DNA of 64,000 nucleotides. Origin: Dyadobacter sp. CY343. GTDB taxonomy: Bacteria; Bacteroidota; Bacteroidia; Cytophagales; Spirosomataceae. Shown here in pieces: positions 1 through 7,783 of this stretch. The stretch's first letter is position 1; every line of letters starts with the position of its first letter. Below the pieces are notes generated by a model. It was not told where the DNA came from. It was given only the letters and a program-made list of their open reading frames with translations, and searched no databases. The position numbers were made by a program, and so were the translations under genes. The stretch covers positions 62,001-126,000 of the forward strand of contig NZ_JAJUXK010000005.1 in NCBI RefSeq assembly GCF_021390335.1, in the 5' to 3' direction.

Positions 1-126
1 TGTCCGAGCGGTGGTCTGTAACTGCCTTGCGACCCGCACGGTACGGATAATGTAGGCGGTGTAGAGAAAAATAAATAAAAAGACGAAAAAATATTCTGTG
101 GTTCCAAATGGATAATTCCAGTTCAT
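1..126 (-). CDS. VWA-type membrane protein, N-terminus only
   Basis: An open frame of 42 codons starts with ATG at 126 and runs off the left edge. It reads MNWNYPFGTTEYFFVF, then a hydrophobic stretch and IIRTVRVARQLQTTAR. This pattern (short aromatic start, one membrane helix, then an Arg-rich segment with RQLQTTAR) resembles the start of the VWA-domain membrane proteins common in Cytophagales, where the von Willebrand domain follows the helix. The VWA domain lies outside the window, so the assignment rests on recall of the N-terminus only. It is divergent from the tRNA cluster. Confidence 0.5.
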   Translation of the reverse strand, partial: MNWNYPFGTTEYFFVFLFIFLYTAYIIRTVRVARQLQTTART

Positions 127-204
127 AATGAACGGCTTGGGTAATTAAAACTTTCGCCAAAAATAGGCATTTGCGGCTTCTGATAAAGTTTTTTTAGCCG
201 AATG

Positions 205-237
205 TTTGCTTTTCTGAAACGCAACCCTCTATATTTG
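205..237 (+). promoter_or_regulatory. Bacteroidota-type promoter for the tRNA cluster
   Basis: TTTG at 205-208 and TATATTTG at 230-237 match the TTTG / TAnnTTTG promoter of Bacteroidota with a 21-nt spacer. Transcription would start near 244, about 13 nt before the tRNA-Ser gene. Confidence 0.6.
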
Positions 238-256
238 CAACCCAGAACGGAAAGAA

Positions 257-343
257 GGAGGGATGGGTGAGTGGCTGAAACCAGTAGTTTGCTAAACTGC
301 CGTACTCGCAAGGGTACCGCGGGTTCGAATCCCGCTTCCTCTA
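257..343 (+). tRNA. tRNA-Ser(GCT)
   Basis: The 87-nt gene has a 7-bp acceptor stem (GGAGGGA with TTCCTCT, two G-U pairs), an anticodon stem-loop GTAGT-TTGCTAA-ACTGC with anticodon GCT, a long variable arm typical of tRNA-Ser, and a T-arm with GGTTCGAATCC. CCA is not encoded. It is the first of three intact tRNAs in the cluster. Confidence 0.93.
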
Positions 344-403
344 CACTCGATCTGGAAATGAAAATTAAGAAGACCGAAATCAAATAGATTAAGGTCAATA
401 CCG

Positions 404-478
<75 letters not shown>

Positions 479-479
479 A

Positions 480-528
480 AAAGGCAGTCAAGCCGTATGC
501 AGATACTGCTGACTGCCTTTGTTTTTTT
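480..528 (+). terminator. Rho-independent terminator after tRNA-Pro
   Basis: AAGGCAGTCA (481-490) pairs with TGACTGCCTT (510-519) and is followed by GTTTTTTT. It separates tRNA-Ser and tRNA-Pro from the downstream tRNA-Arg, which must then rely on read-through or its own promoter. Confidence 0.85.
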
Positions 529-536
529 GATAAGAA

Positions 537-586
537 GGTCGAGAGCAACTGACTTGTAATCAGTAGCTGGTAGGTTTAAAGTTTTT
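537..586 (+). pseudogene. tRNA-Thr(TGT) remnant
   Basis: GAGAGCAACTGACTTGTAAT and the following CAGTAG match the D-arm end and anticodon arm of a bacterial tRNA-Thr (loop CTTGTAA, anticodon TGT). The 5' acceptor strand and D-stem are missing, and the T-arm is degenerate: GTAGGTTTAAAG is followed by TTTTT instead of a pairing strand. No acceptor stem can form. It sits directly against tRNA-Arg and looks like a decayed tRNA copy. Confidence 0.6.
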
Positions 587-660
587 GGTCCGGTAGCTCA
601 GCTGGATAGAGCAGCTGCCTTCTAAGCAGCAGGTCATGTGTTCGAATCACATCCGGATCA
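587..660 (+). tRNA. tRNA-Arg(TCT)
   Basis: The acceptor stem GGTCCGG pairs with CCGGATC (653-659), with one G-U pair. The anticodon arm GCTGC-CTTCTAA-GCAGC gives anticodon TCT. D-arm and T-arm are normal. CCA is not encoded. Confidence 0.95.
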
Positions 661-670
661 CGTTATTGTC

Positions 671-700
671 AAGCACCTAGCTTTCGCTAGGTGCTTTTTT
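671..700 (+). terminator. Terminator after tRNA-Arg
   Basis: AAGCACCTAGC (671-681) pairs perfectly with GCTAGGTGCTT (686-696) around a 4-nt loop and runs into a T-tract. Confidence 0.9.
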
Positions 701-746
701 TATGTGTAAAACTGTGCTGGTCTCACTATTAAAACGCTGCAAAACA

Positions 747-754
747 TATATTTG
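747..754 (+). promoter_or_regulatory. Candidate -7 box TATATTTG for the next lipoprotein gene
   Basis: TATATTTG matches the Bacteroidota TAnnTTTG box and lies 37 nt before the ATG at 792. No good -33 TTTG is seen upstream. Confidence 0.4.
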
Positions 755-791
755 TCATACTTATTTTAACCATTCTACTCTTCACGTTCCT

Positions 792-1211
792 ATGAAAAAC
801 ATTTTCCGATCCACTTATTTAATTGCCGTGTTAGTCATTGGTGGCTTCTTCGCAAGCTGCTCGCTGCAAGACCATGTGACTCCCGAGCCACTTAGAATAA
901 CAACAGATTCCGTTCGATATAATAATGGATGGAATTTCGGGGTCAGGGCTTACGAAATGGCAGACTTGCCTGTGACCGAACACGGAATATTGTACCTCGC
1001 ATTTTTTCGTGCATCCAACGACCATGACTATGTGCCCCGTATTGAACATGGTGGGAGGATCAAATTTGACGGTCCACTCGTTCCCGGGGCCAATAAATCC
1101 TTATACACAGGCGACGCATTCGCCGGGCGTTACTTCTACTTTTACCGCGCCTATGCGATCCTGAGCGATGGTTCAGTGGTTTATGGTGATATTAAAAACT
1201 ATACTTTCTAG
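792..1211 (+). CDS. Small lipoprotein of unknown function
   Basis: The 139-residue product begins MKNIFRSTYLIAVLVIGGFF and then ASC, a signal peptide ending in a lipobox with the lipidated Cys near residue 20. The start at 792 is chosen because it places the signal peptide at the N-terminus; the frame is open further upstream from 702 but adds nothing credible. The mature part is rich in Tyr and Phe and short predicted strands (for example AGRYFYFYRAYAILSDGSVV), suggesting a small beta-rich domain. I do not recognise a family. It stands alone between the tRNA cluster and the SMI1/KNR4 gene. Confidence 0.7.
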   Translation: MKNIFRSTYLIAVLVIGGFFASCSLQDHVTPEPLRITTDSVRYNNGWNFGVRAYEMADLPVTEHGILYLAFFRASNDHDYVPRIEHGGRIKFDGPLVPGANKSLYTGDAFAGRYFYFYRAYAILSDGSVVYGDIKNYTF

Positions 1212-1356
1212 GTACGCATCAGAGGTGTTTATGAGATAAATGATACCTGCCGATGGATAATTCTGTCTATTGTTAATGCGCTGATTTGGAGAATATGCAT
1301 TACAATTAAAGGGATAACTACAATCAGGTCTATCATTTATCTCTAAATATCCTGTA

Positions 1357-1944
1357 ATGATGAATCATTTTGCCGAGTGGCGAGACACAGTAATTGAGAA
1401 AGTAGCGGAACTGAAACGGACCGACAAGAAATTCAGATTTTTTGGTGCTAGAAAACACAGATACACTTTCGATGCGCCAATCTCCATAGCAGAGGCTGAG
1501 CAATTTGAACACACTTATGCAATACAGCTTCCTGCCGAATACAAATACTTCATCACACAAATCGGGAACGGCGGGGCTGGTCCCTATTATGGCGTAAGGC
1601 CACTGCAAGACTTTCAGGCACATTATGTGCATCACGAAGTGGAATTGCCTGCGATGGATCTCCACAAACCCTTTCCAGCGCATTATTGGCTTAACGAAAA
1701 CGAAACCCGCATCACAAAAGAAATCGTACAACAAAGCGTTTTCGGCACGATGAGCATCTGTGAGGAGGGCGATGGCTACAACCATTTGCTGGTCGTCGCG
1801 GGTGACGAAAAAGGCTATATCTGGTTCGACGGCTCAGTAACCGATCAAGGTATGATCCCCTTTTCAATGCCTGAAAAAGAGCGATTTACCTTTTTCGACT
1901 GGTATGAGAGCTGGTTAAATATGGCTTTCGACGAGCTGTTTTAA
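1357..1944 (+). CDS. SMI1/KNR4 family protein
   Basis: The 195-residue product has the family core: an N-terminal segment (ISIAEAEQFEHTYAIQLPAE), then YKYFITQIGNGGAGPYYGV near residues 66-84, and a later Trp/Asp-rich part (EGDGYNHLLVVAGDEKGYIW). SMI1/KNR4 domains in bacteria are often immunity proteins for polymorphic toxins, but many stand alone, as this one does: no toxin gene is next to it. No signal peptide or membrane segment is seen, so it is probably cytoplasmic. The start is the first of two adjacent ATG codons. Confidence 0.85.
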   Translation: MMNHFAEWRDTVIEKVAELKRTDKKFRFFGARKHRYTFDAPISIAEAEQFEHTYAIQLPAEYKYFITQIGNGGAGPYYGVRPLQDFQAHYVHHEVELPAMDLHKPFPAHYWLNENETRITKEIVQQSVFGTMSICEEGDGYNHLLVVAGDEKGYIWFDGSVTDQGMIPFSMPEKERFTFFDWYESWLNMAFDELF

Positions 1945-2144
1945 ACATCAGGGACTTTATCTGCGGACTTAATCCCCAGATATAGCATTCGTAGGTGAAG
2001 GCAGTTGACCCGGTTGTCACATCGGTGCCGTTAAATCAAGGAGCCCAACCTTAAAAAAGCTCAATACCTTTTTGACCTGCAAAGGGCACAGAATTCGATG
2101 CGATCGATTTGCATTTCAATCAGAAAATTAAAAATCAAATCAAG

Positions 2145-2549
2145 ATGAAAAGATCCATTTTAATTCTATCGACACTCGGGGCAGTTATCGCAGCTTGCAA
2201 AGAGCAGGAAATCAAAAGGGAGGATTCTCCTTTCATCACTGTGACCTCACCAGCCCGTAACCAGTCTGTTGATGACACTTCAACCATCTTCATTAAGGCC
2301 ACAATTGAGCCGAAAAATACATCGGTAATTAGATACCATGTGTGGCTTAACAATCAACAGAAAAAATCAATTTTGATGGAAAGAAGGGAATGCGACTGCA
2401 AAGGCAAGGATACGGTGCATGTGGAGGAATCATTTAAATATGACACCAACAAAACAGCGGAGCTTCTCCTCCACGTAGACGCAACGCTGGAAGATGGTAC
2501 CGAAATCCGCGAAGAGGTTCCATTCAAACTAGTGGACGTAAAAAAGTAA
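2145..2549 (+). CDS. Small lipoprotein with an Ig-like or Big-type fold (unassigned)
   Basis: The product of 134 residues begins MKRSILILSTLGAVIAAC, a lipoprotein signal with Cys18 as the likely lipidated residue. The mature part starts with ITVTSPARNQSVDDTSTIFI and has alternating strands with a conserved-looking TATIEP segment, similar in style to Ig-like or cadherin-like repeats found in Bacteroidota lipoproteins. The start at 2145 rather than 2109 puts the signal peptide first. It is a single gene before the TonB receptor; no partner is evident. Confidence 0.65.
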   Translation: MKRSILILSTLGAVIAACKEQEIKREDSPFITVTSPARNQSVDDTSTIFIKATIEPKNTSVIRYHVWLNNQQKKSILMERRECDCKGKDTVHVEESFKYDTNKTAELLLHVDATLEDGTEIREEVPFKLVDVKK

Positions 2550-2740
2550 AGTCTTCACCAGCCTCCATTGCAAGACAATCTTTCTATGCTTCGTTAAGGC
2601 AGTTCTAATCGAACAACCTTATCATTCACCGTCGCATCCAGCGGGATTACTTATTCCATTCGGACGACCGGATCTAGTTGACTCCGACTTGTCTGAGGTT
2701 GGAAAATTGTGTCCTGCTGATGCGCTAATACAAGAAAGCC

Positions 2741-5143
2741 ATGAAATTAATAGCCATTATTTTGTGCTGCCTGATCCCATTTTCAGTTTCCGGGCAGCAA
2801 CGTATAACAATAAGCGGAGTAGTTAAGGAAAAGGGAAGCCAGGAGTTACTTGCCGGTGTAAACGTTTACATTCCAGGTACTTCAACAGGTATAGCGACCA
2901 ACAACTACGGTTTCTACTCGCTAACCTTGCCCGCTGCCGATTCGGTAACCATTTCCTGCTCGCTCGTGGGTTATGAAACAATTCAACAAACCGTCAGCGC
3001 GCGGAACAACACCCAATTGAATATCCTCTTACCCTCCGTCCGACAATTAGAAGAAGTAATTGTTTCCGCCCGCAGGCAGGAAGAAAATGTGAGCGGGTCC
3101 GTACAAATGAGTAGCCTCGAAATCCCTATTGAACAGATCAAAAAAATGCCCGCGCTTTTCGGTGAAAAGGATGTAATAAAAGGACTACAACTCATGCCGG
3201 GCGTTCAAAAGGGTTCGGAGGGGCAGACCGGGCTGTATGTTCGGGGAGGCGGACCTGATCAGAATCTGATTATCCTCGATGACGCCGTCGTATACAACGC
3301 GAGTCACCTTTTTGGCTTTTTCTCCGTATTCAACAGCGACGCGATCAGGAATGTCGAGCTGACCAAAGGCGGCTTTCCCGCACGTTATGGCGGCCGGCTT
3401 TCTTCTGTCGTGGAATTGAATATGAAGGAGGGAAGTAAGGATAAAATGCACGGAGAAGGTGGAATAGGACTAATTGCTTCGAGATTCACGTTGGAAGGAC
3501 CTTTGTCCAAAGGCAAATCGTCTTTTTTGATTTCAGGAAGGAGGACTTATATAGATGTACTCGCTGCACCTTTTCTCGGAAAGCCGCAGAAACCCGGGCA
3601 AAGCAAAGTGCGGCCCGGCTATTATTTCTACGATCTGAATGCCAAGATTAACTACGATCTGGGTCCAAAAGACAAGCTGTATCTGAGCGGGTACCTTGGA
3701 CAGGATAAATTTTACATCAAAGAAAAGCGTGACGATTTTCAGATGAGAGCGGGTCTGGATTGGGGCAATGCAACCGCCACAATGCGCTGGAACCATATTC
3801 TAAATTCGAAGCTATTTGTGAATACTTCCCTCGTCTTTACGAATTTCAATTTCGCGACAACAAGCTACACGAAGGAATCTTTCGATAAAGAGCAGAAACC
3901 GACGGAATCGAACATGCGCTACGATTCACACATCAGGGATTTTAGTTTAAAAGTTGATTTCGACTACTACCCGACAGCTTCCCATTCGATCAAATTCGGT
4001 GGGCAGGCCACATTGCATAGATCTGTTCCCTCCGCCATTGCGATAGAAGGTTTTAACAGTGAGCAAGCAATAAATCCCGTTGAAAAACCAGTTCGTTCGC
4101 TGGAATCGGCAGTTTATGTAGAAGATACCTGGCAGCCTTTTGATGCATTGAAAATGGATCTCGGTTTTCGGCTAAGCCATTTTCAATCGGAGAAGAAAAG
4201 TTATATCAATCCCGAGCCACGCTTTTCAGCGGCTTTGAAACTGGCGCCTGACTTCTCAGCCAAGGTTTCGTATGCCAGAATGAACCAATACGTTCACTTG
4301 CTTTCAAATACCGGAATGGGGCTTCCCACCGATTTGTGGGTGACCAGCACGGATCAGATCGCTCCGCAGCAGTCAAGTCAAATCGCCTTCGGATTTGCCA
4401 AAGATCTGCCGAGCCGCGGGCTCACGTTTACATTAGAGGGTTTCTACAAAAATATGGACAACATCCTCAGCTATAAGGAAGGCGCGACTTTCCTGGGGAT
4501 CAGCGGGGAAAATGCCAATGATGTCAGGTGGCAGGATAATGTCACGGTGGGAAACGGCTGGTCTTATGGATCAGAATTTCTTTTGCAGAAAAAGAGAGGA
4601 AAACTCTCAGGTTGGATCGGCTACACGCTTTCGTGGATCTACTGGAAATTTCCTGAGCTGAATAACGGGCAAATATTTCATCCCAGGTATGATCGCCGCC
4701 ACGATCTATCCCTTGTAGGTATTTATGAATTTAATAAGCGTGTGTCGCTGTCTGCGAACTGGGTTTACGGGACCGGAAATGCACTTACGATCCCCGCTGC
4801 CACTTATGATGCTATCGATAATAGCTTTTTCAGCAGCTACAATCCCGATGAACATTTCCTGAACAGCACAAAAGGCGGCTACCGGGTTACGGAATATAAA
4901 GGGAAGAATGACTTTCGGGCAGAAGCATTTCACCGGATGGATCTTGCAGTACAGTTTCACAAAAAGAAAAGGCGCTATGAACGCACCTGGGAGATCAGCG
5001 TATACAATGTCTACAATCGGAAAAACGTCTTTTTCTACGACATTTCACAGGATCTGCTGCCAGGCGGAGAGCGGAAAACTTACCTCAATAAGTATTCGCT
5101 GTTTCCGGTCATTCCTTCTGTAAGTTATAACTTTAAATTCTAA
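2741..5143 (+). CDS. TonB-dependent outer-membrane receptor with carboxypeptidase-like N-domain
   Basis: The 800-residue protein has a signal peptide (MKLIAIILCCLIPFSVSGQQ), a carboxypeptidase regulatory-like domain at about 20-110 (ISGVVKEKGSQELLAGVNVY), then a plug domain at about 115-240 with LMPGVQKGSEGQTGLYVRGG and a 22-strand barrel ending in aromatic F-K-F at the C-terminus, the usual barrel end signal. It would take up an unknown ligand across the outer membrane using TonB energy. It is followed after 3 nt by a DUF4249 lipoprotein; this receptor/DUF4249 pair is common in Bacteroidota and replaces the SusC/SusD pairing. The length fits the non-SusC receptor class, which is shorter than SusC. 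Confidence 0.93.
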   Translation: MKLIAIILCCLIPFSVSGQQRITISGVVKEKGSQELLAGVNVYIPGTSTGIATNNYGFYSLTLPAADSVTISCSLVGYETIQQTVSARNNTQLNILLPSVRQLEEVIVSARRQEENVSGSVQMSSLEIPIEQIKKMPALFGEKDVIKGLQLMPGVQKGSEGQTGLYVRGGGPDQNLIILDDAVVYNASHLFGFFSVFNSDAIRNVELTKGGFPARYGGRLSSVVELNMKEGSKDKMHGEGGIGLIASRFTLEGPLSKGKSSFLISGRRTYIDVLAAPFLGKPQKPGQSKVRPGYYFYDLNAKINYDLGPKDKLYLSGYLGQDKFYIKEKRDDFQMRAGLDWGNATATMRWNHILNSKLFVNTSLVFTNFNFATTSYTKESFDKEQKPTESNMRYDSHIRDFSLKVDFDYYPTASHSIKFGGQATLHRSVPSAIAIEGFNSEQAINPVEKPVRSLESAVYVEDTWQPFDALKMDLGFRLSHFQSEKKSYINPEPRFSAALKLAPDFSAKVSYARMNQYVHLLSNTGMGLPTDLWVTSTDQIAPQQSSQIAFGFAKDLPSRGLTFTLEGFYKNMDNILSYKEGATFLGISGENANDVRWQDNVTVGNGWSYGSEFLLQKKRGKLSGWIGYTLSWIYWKFPELNNGQIFHPRYDRRHDLSLVGIYEFNKRVSLSANWVYGTGNALTIPAATYDAIDNSFFSSYNPDEHFLNSTKGGYRVTEYKGKNDFRAEAFHRMDLAVQFHKKKRRYERTWEISVYNVYNRKNVFFYDISQDLLPGGERKTYLNKYSLFPVIPSVSYNFKF

Positions 5144-5146
5144 GCC

Positions 5147-6130
5147 ATGAACACACTAAAATCGATTTTCAGCATTGTTCTGCTATCCATTTGTCTGGCA
5201 TCCTGCGAGTCGCTGGTAACCGACATTCCGCCGTTGAAGCTTCCGCAGATTGAATCAAAGCTGGTGGTAAACTCAATCATTTCGCCGCAGCTGCCATTTA
5301 TTAATGTAATAGTCTCCGAATCAGCACCGATGTTCAACGGTTCAGAGGCGGTTGAAAAAAGTCTGGATAATGCAAAGGTGCTCCTTTCCGACGGGATCAA
5401 TGAAATGCAGATTCCATACGATTCGGCAAACAAAATATACAGTCTCCCACAGTCCAAGTTTCCTATTGTAGCTTCGAAGAAATATGTACTTACTGTTTCG
5501 GATGGCAAGCGAAATGTATCCGCCGAATGCGTTGTTCCGGGCAAAGTACCGGTCATTAAATCGTATGCATTTGACACATTGCTGATTTTTAGCTCTATAT
5601 ATCAAAATATCGACCCCCTTAATAAGGACTCAGCCATTACTTTGAATATAGCCTGGCAGGATATTCCCTCAGACACCAACTATTACAAAGTGCATGCGCT
5701 TATTGATTTTGACTACAACGTTGCGGCACCAAAATCAAGTGAGGTATTTGTTGAGAAAAGGATTGTCGTACAACATAAATTCAATTGGAGGTGGCGAACG
5801 GAGAAAAATGAAATTTTGAGTGACAACCAGTTGGATGGCGCAATACTTAACTCGCCGGTCGGAAAAGTTGATTTACCGCAGCAAAGTGAACAAAAAAATA
5901 AGGACGGAACGAAGGTTATAGTTTACCCCAATACCAAAATCAAGCAGGTGCTGATGAGCGTATTGAATATTGATATCAATTACTATAAATATCAACGCTC
6001 GCTGGAAATCAGGAATAGTTCGGATAACCCTTTTGCGGAGCCTACACTGGTCTACACAAATGTAAAAGGCGGGTTAGGCTGCTTCGGCGCTTATAATGCT
6101 GCACAAATCAAAATTAAAGACCCAGAGTAA
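5147..6130 (+). CDS. DUF4249 lipoprotein
   Basis: The 327-residue protein has a lipoprotein signal (SIVLLSICLASC, Cys about residue 20) followed by the DUF4249 opening LPQIESKLVVNSIISPQLPF. DUF4249 proteins are outer-membrane lipoproteins encoded next to TonB receptors and are assumed to help ligand capture, although no substrate is known. The gene starts 3 nt after the receptor stop codon, so the two are certainly co-transcribed. It is convergent with the GH30 gene, with only 24 nt between the two stop codons. Confidence 0.9.
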   Translation: MNTLKSIFSIVLLSICLASCESLVTDIPPLKLPQIESKLVVNSIISPQLPFINVIVSESAPMFNGSEAVEKSLDNAKVLLSDGINEMQIPYDSANKIYSLPQSKFPIVASKKYVLTVSDGKRNVSAECVVPGKVPVIKSYAFDTLLIFSSIYQNIDPLNKDSAITLNIAWQDIPSDTNYYKVHALIDFDYNVAAPKSSEVFVEKRIVVQHKFNWRWRTEKNEILSDNQLDGAILNSPVGKVDLPQQSEQKNKDGTKVIVYPNTKIKQVLMSVLNIDINYYKYQRSLEIRNSSDNPFAEPTLVYTNVKGGLGCFGAYNAAQIKIKDPE

Positions 6131-6154
6131 AGTCCAACCCGCCTTCCCTGACAA

Positions 6155-7711
6155 CTACTTGACCAAATCGACAACCGTAACCACGCTCCGCGCAGGAACT
6201 GTGACAGCTGATCCGCTACCCGGCTTACTGCCGGGTTGCAGGTCAGCGGAGGCGGAGGTAGTGTAGGTTTTGCGTTTCGTAGGCTCGTTTCGGGAGATGT
6301 TTAGTTCAATTTCGGCGGGAGCCGAGTCAGAGTTGATGATCACGGTTACCAGTTTGTTGTCCGCGTTTTTATAAGAAGAAATCAGCAACTTTTCATTTTC
6401 AGAAATACCGGAAACATCGACCCGCATTGCGCCTGGACGGATAAACTGGCTGTAATTGCCTAGTGCCCAAAGCATTTTGGATGATTTGTATTCACCGTCA
6501 TTCTTGTTTTTATCAATATAAATTAACCCGTCCTTGTAATCGTAAGGCGAGATCGCAATCCACCAGTGCCAGGCAGTTGCATTGGCATTAACGAGGTCAT
6601 TATGAATCACTTTGGCAATATAAAGTCCGGGATCAATGCCCAGATCTTTACCTCCGCCCTTGATCTCACCCTCATTATCTCCCAAAATACAATACTCCGA
6701 CATCCAGTATTGCAGGCCGGGAACAGTTTTCAATGCAGCCGAAACCTGCTGCCTCTTAAGTACCGCGTTTTTGTAAGTAGAAGTGGTAAAATAGCTGTGA
6801 CCCGAAATTACAGGAATTACATTGGATAGGTTACCCACATACTCCGCTGAGCTTTTATCAAAAAAAGCCTTAATCTGATCTCCGCGCCCCGGTTTGTTAC
6901 TTTGAGAATATAAATAGTCGATCTGCCCGGCTTCGGCGATGTTGATTTTGGTTGAAAGGTTTTTGCTTAAAAGCGCCTTGCTGAGCGACCTGGTAATACC
7001 CGCGATTTCATTGTTATAAAACGGCGTACCTTCCTGGCCGCCGTCGCTCCAATCCCATTGCGGCTCGTTAACAGGACTGATATAATCGAACAGAATGCCC
7101 GTTTTCTTCTGAATCCCGGCAACTACGTCCGACATGAACCCGGCAAACTGCTCATATTTTCCGGCAGAAAGGTTCGACTTTCCATGATCCGCATAGCCTT
7201 TTTTATTGTTCGTAAACTGAACCGGCGGACTGTTAGGAAACGCAAGAAAGCTACTGACACCACGCGTTTTGGCCGCATTCAGAAACCAGACTTGCCCCGA
7301 TTGTTTCTCCCAGTTATAGGTGCCGTCACTATTCAGAAATGATTCCGCACGCCGCCATTCGTCTTTGATACCGCTATTTTCGCCTTGCTCGGCAGTTCCC
7401 GCGCCGATATTAAAGCGCCACATCGAAAGTCCGATCCCTTTCAACCGCCCGTCAGCCAGTGTATCCTGACTGAAAAGCAGATCGGCAATACCATTTTTCT
7501 TTGCATCCGGCCATTTACCGACGAACTGCGCAGACCACGCGTCAGACGCGCCGAAATGTGAAATGGTTTGGTATGTTTTCGAAGGATCGATTGTAATTTT
7601 TATAGCCGCACGCGTATCCGGCACATTTTGGGTGGCGGGCTCGCTGCCTGCGCAGGCGGACAAAGAGGAGAGAAGACTGAGAGAAGAAAGTAGCTTACGA
7701 TATTTATGCAT
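6155..7711 (-). CDS. GH30-like glycoside hydrolase, lipoprotein
   Basis: The 518-residue product starts with a lipoprotein signal (LLSSLSAC, Cys20). The (beta/alpha)8 part has the clan A features: opening YQTISHFGASDAWS, a first catalytic Glu in ISPVNEPQWDW (Glu216, acid/base) and a second in YWMSEYCILG (Glu339, nucleophile). A C-terminal beta domain ends SVVTVVDLVK, as in GH30. This group includes enzymes that cut beta-1,6-galactan, beta-1,6-glucan or xylan; the substrate cannot be fixed from sequence. It is the last gene of the SusC/SusD locus, so the enzyme should be surface-anchored and supply oligosaccharides to SusCD. A terminator-like hairpin lies between it and susD. Confidence 0.85.
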   Translation of the reverse strand: MHKYRKLLSSLSLLSSLSACAGSEPATQNVPDTRAAIKITIDPSKTYQTISHFGASDAWSAQFVGKWPDAKKNGIADLLFSQDTLADGRLKGIGLSMWRFNIGAGTAEQGENSGIKDEWRRAESFLNSDGTYNWEKQSGQVWFLNAAKTRGVSSFLAFPNSPPVQFTNNKKGYADHGKSNLSAGKYEQFAGFMSDVVAGIQKKTGILFDYISPVNEPQWDWSDGGQEGTPFYNNEIAGITRSLSKALLSKNLSTKINIAEAGQIDYLYSQSNKPGRGDQIKAFFDKSSAEYVGNLSNVIPVISGHSYFTTSTYKNAVLKRQQVSAALKTVPGLQYWMSEYCILGDNEGEIKGGGKDLGIDPGLYIAKVIHNDLVNANATAWHWWIAISPYDYKDGLIYIDKNKNDGEYKSSKMLWALGNYSQFIRPGAMRVDVSGISENEKLLISSYKNADNKLVTVIINSDSAPAEIELNISRNEPTKRKTYTTSASADLQPGSKPGSGSAVTVPARSVVTVVDLVK

Positions 7712-7734
7712 CGCTATCCGTTTTGGTATTTAGG

Positions 7735-7776
7735 TAAAATAAAAAAGCCGCCTCTCCGGTTAGAAAAGGCGGCTTT
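7735..7776 (-). terminator. Intra-operon terminator or attenuator between susD and GH30
   Basis: On the minus strand AAAGCCGCCT (from 7776) pairs with AGGCGGCTTT (to 7744) and is followed by TTTATTTT. It starts 8 nt after the susD stop codon and ends about 24 nt before the GH30 start, leaving no room for a separate promoter. Confidence 0.75.
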
Positions 7777-7783
7777 GAAAGAA

